This document shows positions 22,814-23,473 of a stretch of 23,473 nucleotides of DNA, one piece after another (position 1 is the stretch's first letter; the number at the start of each line of letters is the position of its first letter). Source of the DNA: Aliarcobacter butzleri (GTDB lineage: Bacteria; Campylobacterota; Campylobacteria; Campylobacterales; Arcobacteraceae); assembly GCA_012522985.1 (NCBI GenBank), contig JAAYJJ010000076.1:1-23473 (forward strand), given 5' to 3'. A model generated the notes under the pieces. It searched no databases, was not told the DNA's origin, and saw only the letters and a list, made by a program, of their open reading frames with translations. Both the position numbers and the translations under genes were made by a program.

Positions 22814-23473
22814 TTGGATAATTTGGCTAAAACTCTACAAGAGTGTAAAAAAGAACTAGCACTTAAAGATGAGAAAATAGCCAAACTCCAAAAAGCCTTA
22901 GATGAAAAAAACAATACAAACTATCAAGAAAAAAAACCTTTAGAACAAGATGAACTTATCAAAATCCATACTAGACAAGCTTTGATGGGAGAGATGATAG
23001 AGATGATCTTACACCAATGGCGTCAGCCTCTTAGTACCTTTGCTCTTGCGACTTCAACACTGCAACTTTTTAAAGAAACTGGTGATTTAAATGATACTAT
23101 ATTTGAAAAATATACAGATATAATGATGAATAATGTCTATTTTTTAAATGAAACCATCTCTATTTTTAGAGATTTTTTTGATAATAAACAAGAAATCAAA
23201 AAAACAAAACCATCAGTAATAATGCATAAAATTTTTATTTTAATCTCCCCTATTATAAAGCAATATAATGATATTTTCTCAATAGAGTTTAAAAATGATA
23301 TATGGTTTACTATAGATGAAAATGAACTTATTCAAGTTTTATTAAATATTTTCAAAAACTCTATGGATGAGTTTAACAAAAAAAAGACTCCAAATCCATC
23401 AATACAAGTTCGATTTATTTTAGAAAATAAATATATAAATATTGAAATTGAAGATAATGCTGGAGGTATAGAA
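22814..23473 (+). CDS. Sensor histidine kinase, partial, cytoplasmic, no N-terminal sensor domain visible
   Basis: 220 codons are open to the window edge, so the C-terminal end is missing. The start is TTG at 22814, with AAAGG seven bases upstream. An in-frame stop (the tal TAA) lies 15 bases above it, so no longer N terminus is possible. Residues 2-34 form a charged heptad-rich coiled coil (LAKTLQECKKELALKDEKI). The H-box is LHQWRQPL with phospho-acceptor His67. The N-box LLNIFKNSMDEF begins at Leu176, and the G1 box DNAGGI starts at Asp214. There is no membrane helix or PAS domain. This H-box form is very common among Campylobacterota kinases. Its response regulator, if adjacent, would lie beyond the window. 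Confidence 0.88.
   Translation, partial: MDNLAKTLQECKKELALKDEKIAKLQKALDEKNNTNYQEKKPLEQDELIKIHTRQALMGEMIEMILHQWRQPLSTFALATSTLQLFKETGDLNDTIFEKYTDIMMNNVYFLNETISIFRDFFDNKQEIKKTKPSVIMHKIFILISPIIKQYNDIFSIEFKNDIWFTIDENELIQVLLNIFKNSMDEFNKKKTPNPSIQVRFILENKYINIEIEDNAGGIE

Overview
The window is about 23.5 kb of AT-rich (roughly one-third G+C), densely coding bacterial DNA. Several things point to Campylobacterota (Epsilonproteobacteria), in the broad Arcobacter/Sulfurimonas/Sulfurospirillum range. These are the strong A/T bias, the short ATGA gene overlaps, a bc1 complex with a diheme c-type subunit and a Tat-dependent Rieske protein, the aroQ / aminodeoxyfutalosine deaminase / sppA order, and a sensor kinase with the HQWRQPL H-box common in this phylum. 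The genus cannot be fixed from the sequence alone. Nearly everything is chromosomal housekeeping DNA. No transposase, integrase, CRISPR array, rRNA or tRNA was recognised.

Layout: (1) 1-2015, + strand: the tail of an upstream gene, then coaX, hisG (short form) and a class I methyltransferase, all overlapping. (2) 2081-4633, - strand: alaS, convergent with the methyltransferase. (3) 4738-9337, + strand: trxA, a long intergenic hairpin, then trxB, dapB, purF and a radical SAM protein in a tight run. (4) 9383-12474, + strand: a perfect Crp/Fnr-type palindrome at -41.5 of a clear -10 box, then petA-petB-petC (menaquinol:cytochrome c oxidoreductase) and a small monoheme cytochrome. (5) 12485-13504, - strand: an M24 Xaa-Pro peptidase, divergent from aroQ. 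(6) 13593-19131, + strand: aroQ, aminodeoxyfutalosine deaminase, sppA, hisC, dxs. (7) 19132-19461: the only gene-free stretch over 300 bases. It holds seven degenerate TRGTNNN heptads and three copies (two direct, one inverted) of a 23-bp hairpin element whose stems differ by compensated changes. (8) 19462-21102, - strand: metF-ruvX-acpS overlapping unit. (9) 21189 to the end, + strand: serB, tal and a histidine kinase cut by the window edge.

Functionally, the genes serve cofactor and precursor supply (CoA, menaquinone, isoprenoids, folate C1, ACP activation), amino acid and purine synthesis (His, Lys, shikimate, Ser, IMP), thiol redox (TrxA/TrxB) and respiration. The futalosine-pathway deaminase makes a menaquinone precursor, and menaquinol is the likely electron donor to the PetABC complex.

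The most noteworthy non-genic signals are the REP/BIME-like hairpin trio after dxs, the Fnr-type palindrome at the petABC promoter, the heptamer arrays placed just after two stop codons, and the 62-nt hairpin between trxA and trxB. No wholly new multi-gene system is evident.
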